Shown here piece by piece: positions 18,901 to 26,516 of a DNA stretch of 64,000 nucleotides; position 1 is the first letter of the stretch; each line of letters starts with the position of its first letter. A model generated the notes under the pieces. That model was not told where the DNA came from. It made no database searches and saw only the letters and a list, made by a program, of their open reading frames with translations. The translations under genes and the position numbers were made by a program. Origin of the DNA: Thalassobacillus_A hwangdonensis (GTDB lineage Bacteria > Bacillota > Bacilli > Bacillales > Halobacillaceae). Where the stretch lies: positions 744,001 to 808,000 of the forward strand of contig NZ_JBHTKL010000005.1 in NCBI RefSeq assembly GCF_042675915.1. Direction: 5' to 3'.

Positions 18901-20114
18901 ATTACGGGCTACCTGTCAGTGGCATCGGCGATGAGAAGACGATGATCGAGCTTCAAAAGGCTGCTGCTGCTTCCAGGGAAGTGTACACGTATTCCGAGTC
19001 TTCCTATACATTCAAAGAAGCATTGGATATTCAAATGAACAACTTCCCTCAGACGGATAAATATCGCAATGACCCTGCGTATGTCCATGGAAGTTATCTG
19101 GAAATAACCCAATCAGGTGCAATTGCCGGAACCGGTGTAAATGTGCGTACAGCTCCAGTGTTTGGAGACAATATATTCGCGACTTTATCATTCGGTACTG
19201 CCATAACTATTCTCGCTGAAGTAGAAGGCGATGAATATAAAGAAAGTACGAAATGGTACAAGTTCAAATACAATGATCGCATATTGTACGCTCACTCATC
19301 ACTGGTCGACCCTGATGTAATGACAGCAACAACGACTGGAAACTTGAATGTACGCTCTGGTCCAGGAAGCGATTACCATAAATATGGTCTCTTGCCTAAA
19401 GGGTCAAAGGTTTCCATTTTCAGCAAGACAGGTAACTGGTATGAAATAAGCTACTCTACATGGAGGCTACCTACCAGAGATGATGTTATTCCGTATCTGA
19501 ACCCTAACAACAATGATCAGTTCCAACACTTGGATCTTTCTGCGAGTGTTGATGTTAATGCGTTAGAACTGAGTGCAGTATTAAATGGTAAAGGTGTGCT
19601 GGATGGAATGGCGCAATCGTTCATTGATGGCGGGCAAACCCATGGGGTAAACGAACTTTACCTTATCTCTCATGCTTTGCTGGAAACTGCTCATGGTACC
19701 TCAGCTCTTGCTTCAGGAATCGAGGTAGGACTGAATGATTCAGGAAATCCAGTTCTCGTTACTGAAAACAACCGTGATAAACTGACAGCGATAGAAACTG
19801 TCTTCAATATGTTCGGTATTGGAGCTATAGATCGTGATGCACATCGCGCAGGAGCCGTCCGTGCTTACAATGAAGAGTGGTTCTCTCCAGAAGCAGCAAT
19901 TATCGGAGGAGCGCAGTTCATTGGCAACAGGTATGTTCATAGTGATTATGGTCAGAATACACTGTACAAAATGCGATGGAATCCAATGAATCCATCCGTC
20001 CATCAGTATGCTACCGATATCGGCTGGGCCGTTAAGCAAGTAGCTAATATGAGATCAATGTATGAACTATTGAATAATCCGTTGCTGAAATTCAATATCG
20101 TCAAGTATAAATAA
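15924..20114 (+). CDS. Giant secreted beta-N-acetylglucosaminidase with twelve peptidoglycan-binding repeats
   Basis: A 1396-residue autolysin. It has a signal peptide (1-28), a Glu/Thr/Ser-rich acidic region to about 180, twelve PG_binding_1-type repeats of about 69 residues (about 188-1015), two SH3b-like segments (GVNVRTAP near 1071 and LNVRSGPGS near 1140) and a LytD-like GH73 glucosaminidase domain from about 1200. The catalytic loop is LISHALLETAHGTS with Glu1254, and the downstream NMFGIGA and YNEEWF motifs are kept. It should cut the glycan backbone of peptidoglycan. GTG start with AAGGAGGTGA, the same arrangement as the amidase gene, to which it is clearly related in its front part by duplication. 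Repeat 9 is the most diverged (LPESTLYDSLT). Confidence 0.93.
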   Translation: MRVRKSYLLSIILILSVFHFSPQITEAATGQTNGEEGAQEEVSSSEETIQTEESEAATSESDSTGEVPTDETEADGEASQPTDSEQTTDEPSQETEEQQEPDTSQETDEDNDIENNEASTDEQTEATDEEKQTETVEEEQPDSSAADMESEEVQEKQAPKEDITLEKEAKEKSSEESTMTTFSVHNSNSFQEGDRHEDISRMKEKLNAIGFDGILVTDYYGGFTKQRVEDFQANYALPVTGIADQATLSKLDEVYTSPFQVGGSHQNISDMKVKLNAMGFGGILVTDNYGNYTAKRVADFQQFYGMLPNGIADDLTRTRIKQLYEVGYQPGHRASEISNMKEKLNAIGFGGILVTDYYGSYTSQRVKDFQAYYGLNATGKANAVTLAKIDEVYQSPMQEGKRHDGTIELKENLNRLGFGDILVTTYYGSFTESRVKKFQSYYGLNPNGIADEVTLAKIDEILSSPHMEGKRSEANISLKKNLNDLGYGQILVTDLYGSYTAKKVRDFQEDYGLVVNGIADEVTLAKIDAVFNIGFRQGDSHPAMIGLKQDLNRLGFGDILVTEFYGSFSEKKVKEFQRYYGLEADGVVDRTTFEKIDQILSTPFQEGGSHPDLITMKQKLNWLDYGHILVTDYFGGFTETKIKDFQEDHGLPVSGIAESKTRAEIDQVFASTFQEGSSHEKVKEMKRLLNKTGFGGILITDYYGSFTAQRVREFQSYYGLDATGKADLNTLNKMEEIASIPFQEGERHEDTVVLHQNLNELGFGPLPESTLYDSLTADKVSEFQAYYGLHVSGIADDYTWNKMTEVLSSPFQEGQRHEDTVVMKEKLNALDFGPIIVSTFYGAYTAQQVEKFQEYYGLKVNGITDQPTWEKLNEIHASPYQEGNTSSGTVELKRNLNRLGFGDILVTELYGSFTAQKVTEFQEYYGLRAHGIADAPTFEKIEELLASPLQKGNSHEDVITLKEALIKLGYNGIMVTDYFGDWTEQRLKEFQADYGLPVSGIGDEKTMIELQKAAAASREVYTYSESSYTFKEALDIQMNNFPQTDKYRNDPAYVHGSYLEITQSGAIAGTGVNVRTAPVFGDNIFATLSFGTAITILAEVEGDEYKESTKWYKFKYNDRILYAHSSLVDPDVMTATTTGNLNVRSGPGSDYHKYGLLPKGSKVSIFSKTGNWYEISYSTWRLPTRDDVIPYLNPNNNDQFQHLDLSASVDVNALELSAVLNGKGVLDGMAQSFIDGGQTHGVNELYLISHALLETAHGTSALASGIEVGLNDSGNPVLVTENNRDKLTAIETVFNMFGIGAIDRDAHRAGAVRAYNEEWFSPEAAIIGGAQFIGNRYVHSDYGQNTLYKMRWNPMNPSVHQYATDIGWAVKQVANMRSMYELLNNPLLKFNIVKYK

Positions 20115-20117
20115 GAG

Positions 20118-20152
20118 AAATAATCCAGCCCTGACAGGGCTGGATTATTTTT
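20118..20152 (+). terminator. Intrinsic terminator after the glucosaminidase gene
   Basis: Perfect 15-base stem AAATAATCCAGCCCT / AGGGCTGGATTATTT with a three-base loop, then TT. Confidence 0.9.
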
Positions 20153-20261
20153 CATAGAATGGACTGGATTCCTACTATTGACTTCCATACATGGTTCTTT
20201 TAGACTATCAATAGGTAATATCGACAAATTATGATAAAAAAGGAAGGCAGGAAACAATGAG

Positions 20262-21518
20262 ATGGCAAGCGATACTATACTAGCAAGTGTGAAAGGTGAT
20301 CCAGAAAACCATGCTTTAAGTTCAGTCCTTTTGGAAGAGGGAATGACTGATTGGAAGATTATCGAATTGAAAATGAAGTTGAATTGGCTTGGATTTGGTC
20401 GAAGTAAACTCACATCTAAGTTTGGTGAGTACTTCCGAGCACAGGTGGAACATTTTCAAGATCAGTACAAGCTTCCCATTAGTGGAGTTATTGATGAAAC
20501 TACACATCAGAAGATCACCAATGAATTTTTCAACACCTATCGTGATGCCGCCCAATCGGACCATATCAAAGAATTGCTAAAAGCATTGAAGAAGCTGGGG
20601 TTCATTGATAAGTTCGAGGATCCATCACCTGCCGAGTTAAAGAACCACCTGATTGACTTTCAATTACACTATGGTCTGGAAGCTTCCGGAGTGTTTAATG
20701 AAGCAACGTTCAAGACTATGGCTGAGATCCTTTCCAGTCCCTTGCAGGAAGGGAAGAAAGGGCAAGAGATCTTAAGACTGAAGAAGCTTTTGAATGACGT
20801 AGGCTATGGACGTATAAAATTGACTACCAAATTCGGGAAACTTGCTGAACAAAAATTGACAAAGTTTCAAGAAGACTATGGTTTGCCTATAAGTGGAATT
20901 GCAGATGAGCTGACATTAGCGAAATTGGAAAAAGCTCTTAAGGTGAAAGAACGATTGATTTATAAGAATTATCCAATGACTTTGCAAGAGGTAATGGATA
21001 GCCGGCAGAGTAAAGGAATAATTGACAAAGATGCTTTACTTATTGATCCGAATAAATCCATTAACGACACTAAGAAGAAGTATTTATTTCTAGATTTGTC
21101 TCAAACCAATGCTACAACAGCCCATTCCTTGAACAAGCTTCTTGAAAGTAACGACATCCTTGCTCGTTCAGGTAAGAAATTGCTTGAGGTAGCAAACAGC
21201 CATAATCTAAATGTCATCTTCTTATTAATGAATGTCTATGAGGCTCTGGAAGCGAACGAAGTAGAAAACTCGTCACTGGATCGTGTGATCAATAAAATAG
21301 CGGAAGAATTGAAGCAACGATCCAATTCCGATAATAATACGCTATACAAGCTATATTGTCATCCTGAACAGGGGCAAGAAGGTACATTCGATTCAGAGTG
21401 GATCCTTAATCAAGTTGAAGTCCTGTACCACCTTTATAACGAGTTGGGAGAATATATACTGGGACTTGAAATACCAGTCTATAAAAACCTAGAGATTGAT
21501 AAATATATCAGAGGATAG
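20262..21518 (+). CDS. Leaderless protein with three peptidoglycan-binding-like repeats and a decayed glucosaminidase-like end
   Basis: Residues 1-230 hold three diverged repeats of the type seen in the two upstream autolysins (for example KLNWLGFGRSKLTSKFGEYF and FQEDYGLPISGIADELTLAK). Residues from about 285 line up with the glucosaminidase domain next door: FLDLSQTNATTAHSLNKLL against HLDLSASVDVNALELSAVL, then NSHNLNVIFLLMNVYEAL against QTHGVNELYLISHALLET. The Glu is kept (Glu327) but the surrounding H-x-L-L-E-T-x-H-G-T signature is lost and the domain ends early. There is no signal peptide, so it appears to stay inside the cell or leave by an unknown route. Start ATG at 20262 after AGGAAACAATGAG. 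Its function is unknown; it may be a decoy, regulator or decaying duplicate. Confidence 0.75.
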   Translation: MASDTILASVKGDPENHALSSVLLEEGMTDWKIIELKMKLNWLGFGRSKLTSKFGEYFRAQVEHFQDQYKLPISGVIDETTHQKITNEFFNTYRDAAQSDHIKELLKALKKLGFIDKFEDPSPAELKNHLIDFQLHYGLEASGVFNEATFKTMAEILSSPLQEGKKGQEILRLKKLLNDVGYGRIKLTTKFGKLAEQKLTKFQEDYGLPISGIADELTLAKLEKALKVKERLIYKNYPMTLQEVMDSRQSKGIIDKDALLIDPNKSINDTKKKYLFLDLSQTNATTAHSLNKLLESNDILARSGKKLLEVANSHNLNVIFLLMNVYEALEANEVENSSLDRVINKIAEELKQRSNSDNNTLYKLYCHPEQGQEGTFDSEWILNQVEVLYHLYNELGEYILGLEIPVYKNLEIDKYIRG

Positions 21519-21523
21519 CCAGA

Positions 21524-21560
21524 AAACCTATCTCCCAATTTTGGGAAGATAGGTTTCTTA
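21524..21560 (+). terminator. Intrinsic terminator
   Basis: Stem AAACCTATCT-CCCAA / TTGGG-AAGATAGGTTT followed by a T-rich stretch, directly after the leaderless repeat protein gene. Confidence 0.85.
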
Positions 21561-21611
21561 TTAAGTAAACGATACAAATCATTTACAGGATATCATGAAC
21601 ACTGAAACTGG

Positions 21612-21620
21612 TGATATAAT
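21612..21620 (+). promoter_or_regulatory. Extended -10 promoter of the YheC/D gene
   Basis: TGATATAAT gives an extended -10 (TG-n-TATAAT) about 45 bases before the ATG; no clear -35 is visible. Confidence 0.5.
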
Positions 21621-21665
21621 ATAGATACTCCATAGGAGAATACTTAATATGAAGAGGTAGGAAGC

Positions 21666-22886
21666 ATGCTAGTCGGATTCATGAGACTTTTCAAAAAACC
21701 ACCACATATTGCAAAGCTTACAGCGATGATGTGCAGTTATTACGGGATGGAACTGATCTATCTCAGACCAAGAGATGTCGATATTGAAAATCATAAAGTT
21801 AAGGGTAAGATCTATCGAAATGGTAAGTGGGTCACAGAGGAAAGAGAAATCCCACCGCTGGTCGATATCTATGCATATTGCTATAGAACAAAGTATAAAG
21901 AAATCGCCGACTATTTAAAGAAAAATACCCTTGTTACCTATGATCGAAAGAATATTCTCAGTAAAGATAAGCTGCAGGATAAATTGGTGGAGGATGAAGC
22001 ATTTGCTCATCTCGTCATTCCTACCATGAAGGCTGGCGCGTATGATGACGTGAAACAGTTCCTAAAGGATCATGGACAGATCGTTCTGAAGCCAGTCCAT
22101 GGTGAGCGAGGAAAAGGAGTGTACATCCTTCATCAGGACGAAGGGGAGTATGTACTCGGCTATCAGAAAGAGGAGACCCGTCTTTCCGAGGAAGAGCTCA
22201 ATGCTTTCTTTGAGGAGAAAATAGAAAACAAAAATTACATTCTGCAAAAGTATATTTCCTCAAGGTCCGTCCACGGAGATCCATTCGATTGCAGAATCCA
22301 TATCCAGAAAAACCGAAATGGAAAGTGGCAAATCGCGAAAAAATACATCCGCATCGGCATCGGGCAGAAAGTCATGTCCAATGTCAATCAGGGTGGCGGA
22401 ATCAGTGATACCGAACCATTCCTGAAGGCTAACTTCGGTGATGACTGGGAGGAAATCGAACAGAAGTTGAATGAGCTTGGAACGACACTGCCTTATAAAA
22501 TCGAACAGTTAAAGAAAACGCCTACCATGTCTCTAGGACTTGATGTAGCAATTGATCGCGATGGATCATTGTACTTGTTCGAAGCAAATAACGCACCAGC
22601 TACAACTTCACTGCTAGGCGAAAGCGCCATGTTGAATGTAGAGTATTACCGTTACCTTCAACGGAAAGTTTTGAATTGGAAAGCGCCTGTAAAGGAACAA
22701 CTAGAAGAAAAGGCCGCTGAGGCGACAGATGATCTCCACCAAGAGAAAGCAACGCTCGAAACGGAATTGAAACAGCTTCAAGAAACTAACAGGCAATTAC
22801 AAAAGAGGCAAAAACAAATGGAACAAAGCACCTCCTGGCGATTGACCGCACCAATCCGCAAAATAGGAACGCTGTTGAAAAAATAG
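21666..22886 (+). CDS. YheC/YheD-family ATP-grasp protein with coiled coil and SW tail
   Basis: Paralogue of the minus-strand gene at 12046. ATP-grasp motifs are IVLKPVHGERGKGVY, LQKYISSRSVHGDPFDCR, VNQGGGISD and the metal site LGLDVAIDRDGSLYLFEANNAP. From about residue 340 it adds a charged coiled coil that ends in STSWRLTAPIRKIGTLLKK, the same kind of tail carried by the cyanophycin-synthetase-like proteins of this window although the catalytic domains belong to a different ATP-grasp family. Ribosome site GAGGTAGGAAG before the ATG. Cytoplasmic, with no membrane segments. Probably a peptide or amino acid ligase acting on wall or spore material; the substrate is unknown. Confidence 0.82.
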   Translation: MLVGFMRLFKKPPHIAKLTAMMCSYYGMELIYLRPRDVDIENHKVKGKIYRNGKWVTEEREIPPLVDIYAYCYRTKYKEIADYLKKNTLVTYDRKNILSKDKLQDKLVEDEAFAHLVIPTMKAGAYDDVKQFLKDHGQIVLKPVHGERGKGVYILHQDEGEYVLGYQKEETRLSEEELNAFFEEKIENKNYILQKYISSRSVHGDPFDCRIHIQKNRNGKWQIAKKYIRIGIGQKVMSNVNQGGGISDTEPFLKANFGDDWEEIEQKLNELGTTLPYKIEQLKKTPTMSLGLDVAIDRDGSLYLFEANNAPATTSLLGESAMLNVEYYRYLQRKVLNWKAPVKEQLEEKAAEATDDLHQEKATLETELKQLQETNRQLQKRQKQMEQSTSWRLTAPIRKIGTLLKK

Positions 22887-22894
22887 CCCTATAT

Positions 22895-22933
22895 AAAAAC
22901 AGCTCATCTACAAATAGTAGATGAGCTGTTTTT
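22895..22933. terminator. Bidirectional intrinsic terminator
   Basis: Perfect 17-base stem AAAAACAGCTCATCTAC / GTAGATGAGCTGTTTTT with loop AAATA, between convergent genes. Confidence 0.92.
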
Positions 22934-22940
22934 CAGTTTA

Positions 22941-23981
22941 CTAGCTTCCTGACGAAGTCGAGTCCTGCGTTGTGCCTACTGTCGATTGAGCAGCACCAGC
23001 TTCCAAATCAAGATGACGCTTCAGCAATCCTTTCGTCTCTTCAAGCGAAGTCTGATCCAACGCCCAGTAATACGTGCCGGAGGGCTGGTAGTCATAGCCT
23101 TCGAGCGTATGGGAGTTAATTTCGATGTTCGTGCCTTTCGTTCCATACTGGATGAATGCCTTCATTTCGTTAAAGGTCATGTTCGTCGTCATGTTGTCAC
23201 CGACGGCCTGCATCAAGTCATCGTATTTCAACAGTGAGTTGACGGATGTCGATTTCTTGATGACTGCGCTGAGGATTTCCTGCTGGCGCTTGCCGCGTTC
23301 GATATCGTTATCGAGCTTCCGTGTCCGAGCAAGAGCAAGTGCTTCCTCACCGTCGACGGTCTGTTCACCTGGCATCAGGTGGATCGAGCCTTTCTTGTCC
23401 ATCGAATTCGATTCGGTGAATTCATATGGGACATCAACGGAAATTCCATTCAATGCGTCAACAACATCGACGAATGCGTGGAAGTTCAATTTGACGTAAT
23501 AATCCACCGGGATGTCGAGCAGATTCTCGACGGTTTCGATCGTCGCTTTCGGTCCACCAAATGCGTGGGCGTGGTTGATTTTATCTTCATATCCGACTTC
23601 AGGAATGTAGACGAGCGAGTCACGCGGGATGCTGACGAGGTTCACACTCTTTTCATCCTTATTGAACGTTGCCAGCATCAATGCATCCGTACGTGCGCTG
23701 GAAGCGTTGTTCCGGTGTTCATTGGAATCGACACCCATGATCAGCACGGACACATGGTCCTTGCCGGGATCGACCACTTGTTCACGCAAGTTCGATTTTT
23801 CCCGTTCATCTTCTACATATGAGTCAGAGAATACTTTATCAGCTTTGAAATAAAGATAACCTGCATAGCTCCCCGCAGCCAATAAAAGCATCATAGGAAG
23901 AAAAACAAAAAAAGCCCGCTTTCTAAGCTTGCGCTTTCTTCTTCTGACGATGCGAGGTCCATTCGTTTTTGCCATCATCAT
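22941..23981 (-). CDS. LytR-CpsA-Psr family wall-polymer ligase (copy 1)
   Basis: LCP phosphotransferase that moves a glycopolymer from its undecaprenyl carrier to peptidoglycan outside the membrane. There is a basic cytoplasmic start (RRRKRKLRKR), one membrane segment at about residues 24-46 and an extracellular LCP domain with family motifs ARTDALMLATFN, IPRDSLVYIPEVG, DKINHAHAFGG and LARTRKLDNDIERGKRQQ, which supply the Arg and Asp residues that bind the pyrophosphate. An AAAGGAG ribosome site sits before three consecutive ATG codons, of which the second or third is best spaced. It forms a tandem pair with the next minus-strand gene and lies beside the capsule control genes, which suits attachment of this locus's polymer to the wall. 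Confidence 0.92.
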   Translation of the reverse strand: MMMAKTNGPRIVRRRKRKLRKRAFFVFLPMMLLLAAGSYAGYLYFKADKVFSDSYVEDEREKSNLREQVVDPGKDHVSVLIMGVDSNEHRNNASSARTDALMLATFNKDEKSVNLVSIPRDSLVYIPEVGYEDKINHAHAFGGPKATIETVENLLDIPVDYYVKLNFHAFVDVVDALNGISVDVPYEFTESNSMDKKGSIHLMPGEQTVDGEEALALARTRKLDNDIERGKRQQEILSAVIKKSTSVNSLLKYDDLMQAVGDNMTTNMTFNEMKAFIQYGTKGTNIEINSHTLEGYDYQPSGTYYWALDQTSLEETKGLLKRHLDLEAGAAQSTVGTTQDSTSSGS

Positions 23982-24114
23982 TACTCCTTTATATAGACAA
24001 TCAGCATGTGCTGCTGCATTTCCTTTTGAAAAATCACTCTTTAGTGTACTACGGTTCGTCCGTTTAGTAAATCATACTTTTGGCAGTTTGTCAGAAAAAG
24101 TTGGAAATTGCAGA

Positions 24115-24152
24115 CACATAAAAAGAACCAACCGATTGAACGGGTGGTCCTT
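24115..24152 (-). terminator. Terminator between the two LCP genes
   Basis: On the minus strand a GGACCACCCG / CGGTTGGTTC stem with one mismatch is followed by TTTTT, just after the stop of the upstream LCP gene. Confidence 0.7.
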
Positions 24153-24157
24153 GTCAA

Positions 24158-25186
24158 TTATGAGCCTTGTGCTTCTTCAACATCCTGGCCTTCATCAGCC
24201 ATGGTGCTGCTGATTCCCAAGTGATTCTGGATACGTGTTTTTGCTTCTTCAAGTGCCTGTTGATCAAGTGCCCAGTAGTAGGTGTTGCCTGGCTGGTAAT
24301 CGGTTCCCTCCAGGGTGTACGTGTTGATTTCGATATCCTTGCCGCTCGTTCCGTACGAAAAGAACGAACGCATTTCGCTGAACGACATGTTCGTTTTCAT
24401 ATTATCACCGACTGCTTCGATCATATTATCATACTTGAAAACGGAACTTGCGGAAGTCGCTTTTTTCATGATCGCTTTCAATACATCCTGTTGACGTTTC
24501 CCGCGCTGGATATCGTTATCCATTTTACGAGTACGGGCAAAAGCGAGTGCTTCTTCACCGTTTACTTTCTGTTCACCAGGATATAGGTGAATCGCATCAC
24601 GTTTATCCATTGAGTTGGATTCTTTGAATTCGTAAGGGACATCGACTGTCACGCCACCGATCGCATCGACGACATCGACAAATGCATGGAAGTTGAGCTT
24701 CACATAGTAATCGACAGGAACGTTAAGCAGGTTCTCGACTGTTTCTACTGTCGCCTGTGGACCACCGAATGCGTGGGCGTGGGTGATTTTATCCTCATAG
24801 CCGACTTCCGGGATATAGACGAGTGAATCACGGGGGATACTCGTCAGGTCGACACTTTTATCTTCCTTATTGAAGGTCGCAAGCATCAGTGAATCGGTCA
24901 GTGCACTGTCTGCATTATCGCGGTGTTCATTGGAATCGACACCCATGATAAGGATTGAAACATTGTCGACACTTGGATCGACCTTTTCCTCACGTAAATC
25001 CGATTTCTCACGATTGTCTTCTACATAAGTGTCCGACATCTCGGCACTTGCTTTCATATAGAGGTAACCCGCATACCCGCCGATGGCGAGAAGCAGCACT
25101 AATGGGACGATGACGAAATACGCACGTTTCCTCAGCTTGCGCTTCTTCCTGCGGACCACTCTTGATTTATTATTTTTATTATCCAT
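24158..25186 (-). CDS. LytR-CpsA-Psr family wall-polymer ligase (copy 2)
   Basis: Close paralogue of the gene at 22941 with the same layout: basic RRKKRKLRKR start, membrane segment, then LCP domain with LTDSLMLATFN, IPRDSLVYIPEVG, DKITHAHAFGG and FARTRKMDNDIQRGKRQQ. At the position where copy 1 has ART before DALML, this copy reads ALT before DSLML, so a conserved Arg is missing there. I use the ATG at 25186, preceded by AAAGGAG; the longer frame to 25294 lacks a ribosome site. Each copy has its own terminator, so the two are probably expressed separately. B. subtilis likewise keeps several LCP enzymes with overlapping roles. Confidence 0.92.
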   Translation of the reverse strand: MDNKNNKSRVVRRKKRKLRKRAYFVIVPLVLLLAIGGYAGYLYMKASAEMSDTYVEDNREKSDLREEKVDPSVDNVSILIMGVDSNEHRDNADSALTDSLMLATFNKEDKSVDLTSIPRDSLVYIPEVGYEDKITHAHAFGGPQATVETVENLLNVPVDYYVKLNFHAFVDVVDAIGGVTVDVPYEFKESNSMDKRDAIHLYPGEQKVNGEEALAFARTRKMDNDIQRGKRQQDVLKAIMKKATSASSVFKYDNMIEAVGDNMKTNMSFSEMRSFFSYGTSGKDIEINTYTLEGTDYQPGNTYYWALDQQALEEAKTRIQNHLGISSTMADEGQDVEEAQGS

Positions 25187-25466
25187 ATGATTGCTCCTTT
25201 TATCTGGACCGGTATAGGAACCACCGACCCGATTGTCCTGAAGACTTCTCTTCATTTTACTATGACGGAATGGAATAGTAAATCGCTTCACCAACCATAT
25301 ATTAACAGTATTCTATAGATATGATACGGAAGTAGCCTTCATTACCGCGATACCCATTCCTTTCACTAACAAAACAATTAAAAAAGAGAACTTTGCCAAA
25401 CGGTGTCATTTTAACATGAATAGGTGGGGATTAGAAGACGTAGAAGGTAGTAAAAGAGGGAGAAGT

Positions 25467-25505
25467 AGGAAAAGGGACAAGCCGTTTGCTGGCTCATCCC
25501 TTTAA
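25467..25505 (-). terminator. Terminator of the C39-like peptidase gene
   Basis: On the minus strand GGGATGAGCC / GGCTTGTCCC (with two G-U pairs) is followed by TTTT. Confidence 0.8.
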
Positions 25506-26516
25506 TTATTGATCGTTGAATACTACTTTCCAGTCAGTGAGCGAATCGAACACGAATTTCACTGGTTCGATCGCTACGGCAAGGAAATCTTTCCACCATA
25601 TATGTACGGATTGTTCCAATGTTTCGGGGCGTTTCTCCTTAGTTTCCTCTTCCTCAGTATTCTCTACTACGATGACAGCTTCCGGTCCAGGCGGATCATC
25701 GCTGTCTTCTTGAAGTTCCTCTTTATTATCAGTAGCTTCTGATGAAATGACTGATGTAAAAGAAACGCTCTCTTCTTCGGGTGCTGATGCCTCGCTGATT
25801 TCGTTAGTCTCAACAGGTTCAGCTTCAGGTTGTTCTGTCACCACTTCTCCTGCTGGCAGACCAAGCGTAACCGCACGTTTCCCCATCGAAGCCCAGTTCC
25901 GCTCGAATAACGAACGATTGTAATGCTCGACACTTCCGGTATAAGGGTCATGGACAATGACATGCTCCCCTTCAATACCAGTAAGGACAACTGCATGTTC
26001 ATAACGGTACCAGTTCACTGTACTGCCGGCTTCGTCTTCCCATGATGCACTCAAGTAGGTCTGTTTCTGATCGATCGTAGTCCAGACCATAACCGGTTTG
26101 CCGTTCTCCACGATAGAAAGAAGCGAGTCGAAGCTCTGACCGGTCATGTTGATGCCTTTTCCAGGCAAGTATGTATTAATTGTCTGCAAAATCGGTCCTT
26201 CAAACACACCGAAGCTGCCATCTTTCTCTGAATAAGGATCTCCGACAAATGCGACATTCGGATTGCCTCCGGTCCAGTTGCCATCGACTTCATTCACTTT
26301 CGGTCCTTTCGGCAGGCTGTCTGCCACATCGAACTTCGACACGCTAACGCCACCCCAATTCAACAGCATCGCAAGGGAAGTCGCTTCGCAGCCGGTTGGT
26401 AATTCCGGATATTGATCGAACACGGGAACACCTTTCACCTTCACACTTGCTGCTTTCAGTTCTTTAGGAATAAAAATAATCAATAATACGATAAGTGCCA
26501 CAATAAACTTCTTCAT
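25506..26516 (-). CDS. Secreted C39-like cysteine peptidase (YvpB type)
   Basis: Exported papain-fold peptidase of the Peptidase_C39_2 family. Signal peptide at 1-22; catalytic Cys43 in PTGCEATSLAML, His174 in EHAVVLTG and Asp190 in VHDPYTG. After the domain (about 215) comes an acidic Glu/Ser/Val-rich stretch and a C-terminal hydrophobic/aromatic segment with WWKDFLAVAIEPVKFVF. The substrate is unknown; relatives are found in Bacillus cell envelopes. It is transcribed away from the polysaccharide operon that starts 340 bases on and is not obviously part of it. Confidence 0.87.
   Translation of the reverse strand: MKKFIVALIVLLIIFIPKELKAASVKVKGVPVFDQYPELPTGCEATSLAMLLNWGGVSVSKFDVADSLPKGPKVNEVDGNWTGGNPNVAFVGDPYSEKDGSFGVFEGPILQTINTYLPGKGINMTGQSFDSLLSIVENGKPVMVWTTIDQKQTYLSASWEDEAGSTVNWYRYEHAVVLTGIEGEHVIVHDPYTGSVEHYNRSLFERNWASMGKRAVTLGLPAGEVVTEQPEAEPVETNEISEASAPEEESVSFTSVISSEATDNKEELQEDSDDPPGPEAVIVVENTEEEETKEKRPETLEQSVHIWWKDFLAVAIEPVKFVFDSLTDWKVVFNDQ

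Noticed and set aside
13716..18975. Regularly spaced repeats resembling an array
   Set aside because: The repetition comes from about 69-codon peptidoglycan-binding domains inside two protein genes. DNA copies are diverged and in frame, without short identical repeats and unique spacers, so this is not a CRISPR array.
23125..23853. Plus-strand frames of 74-147 codons across the first LCP gene
   Set aside because: They overlap a full-length gene with all family motifs on the other strand and lack start signals.
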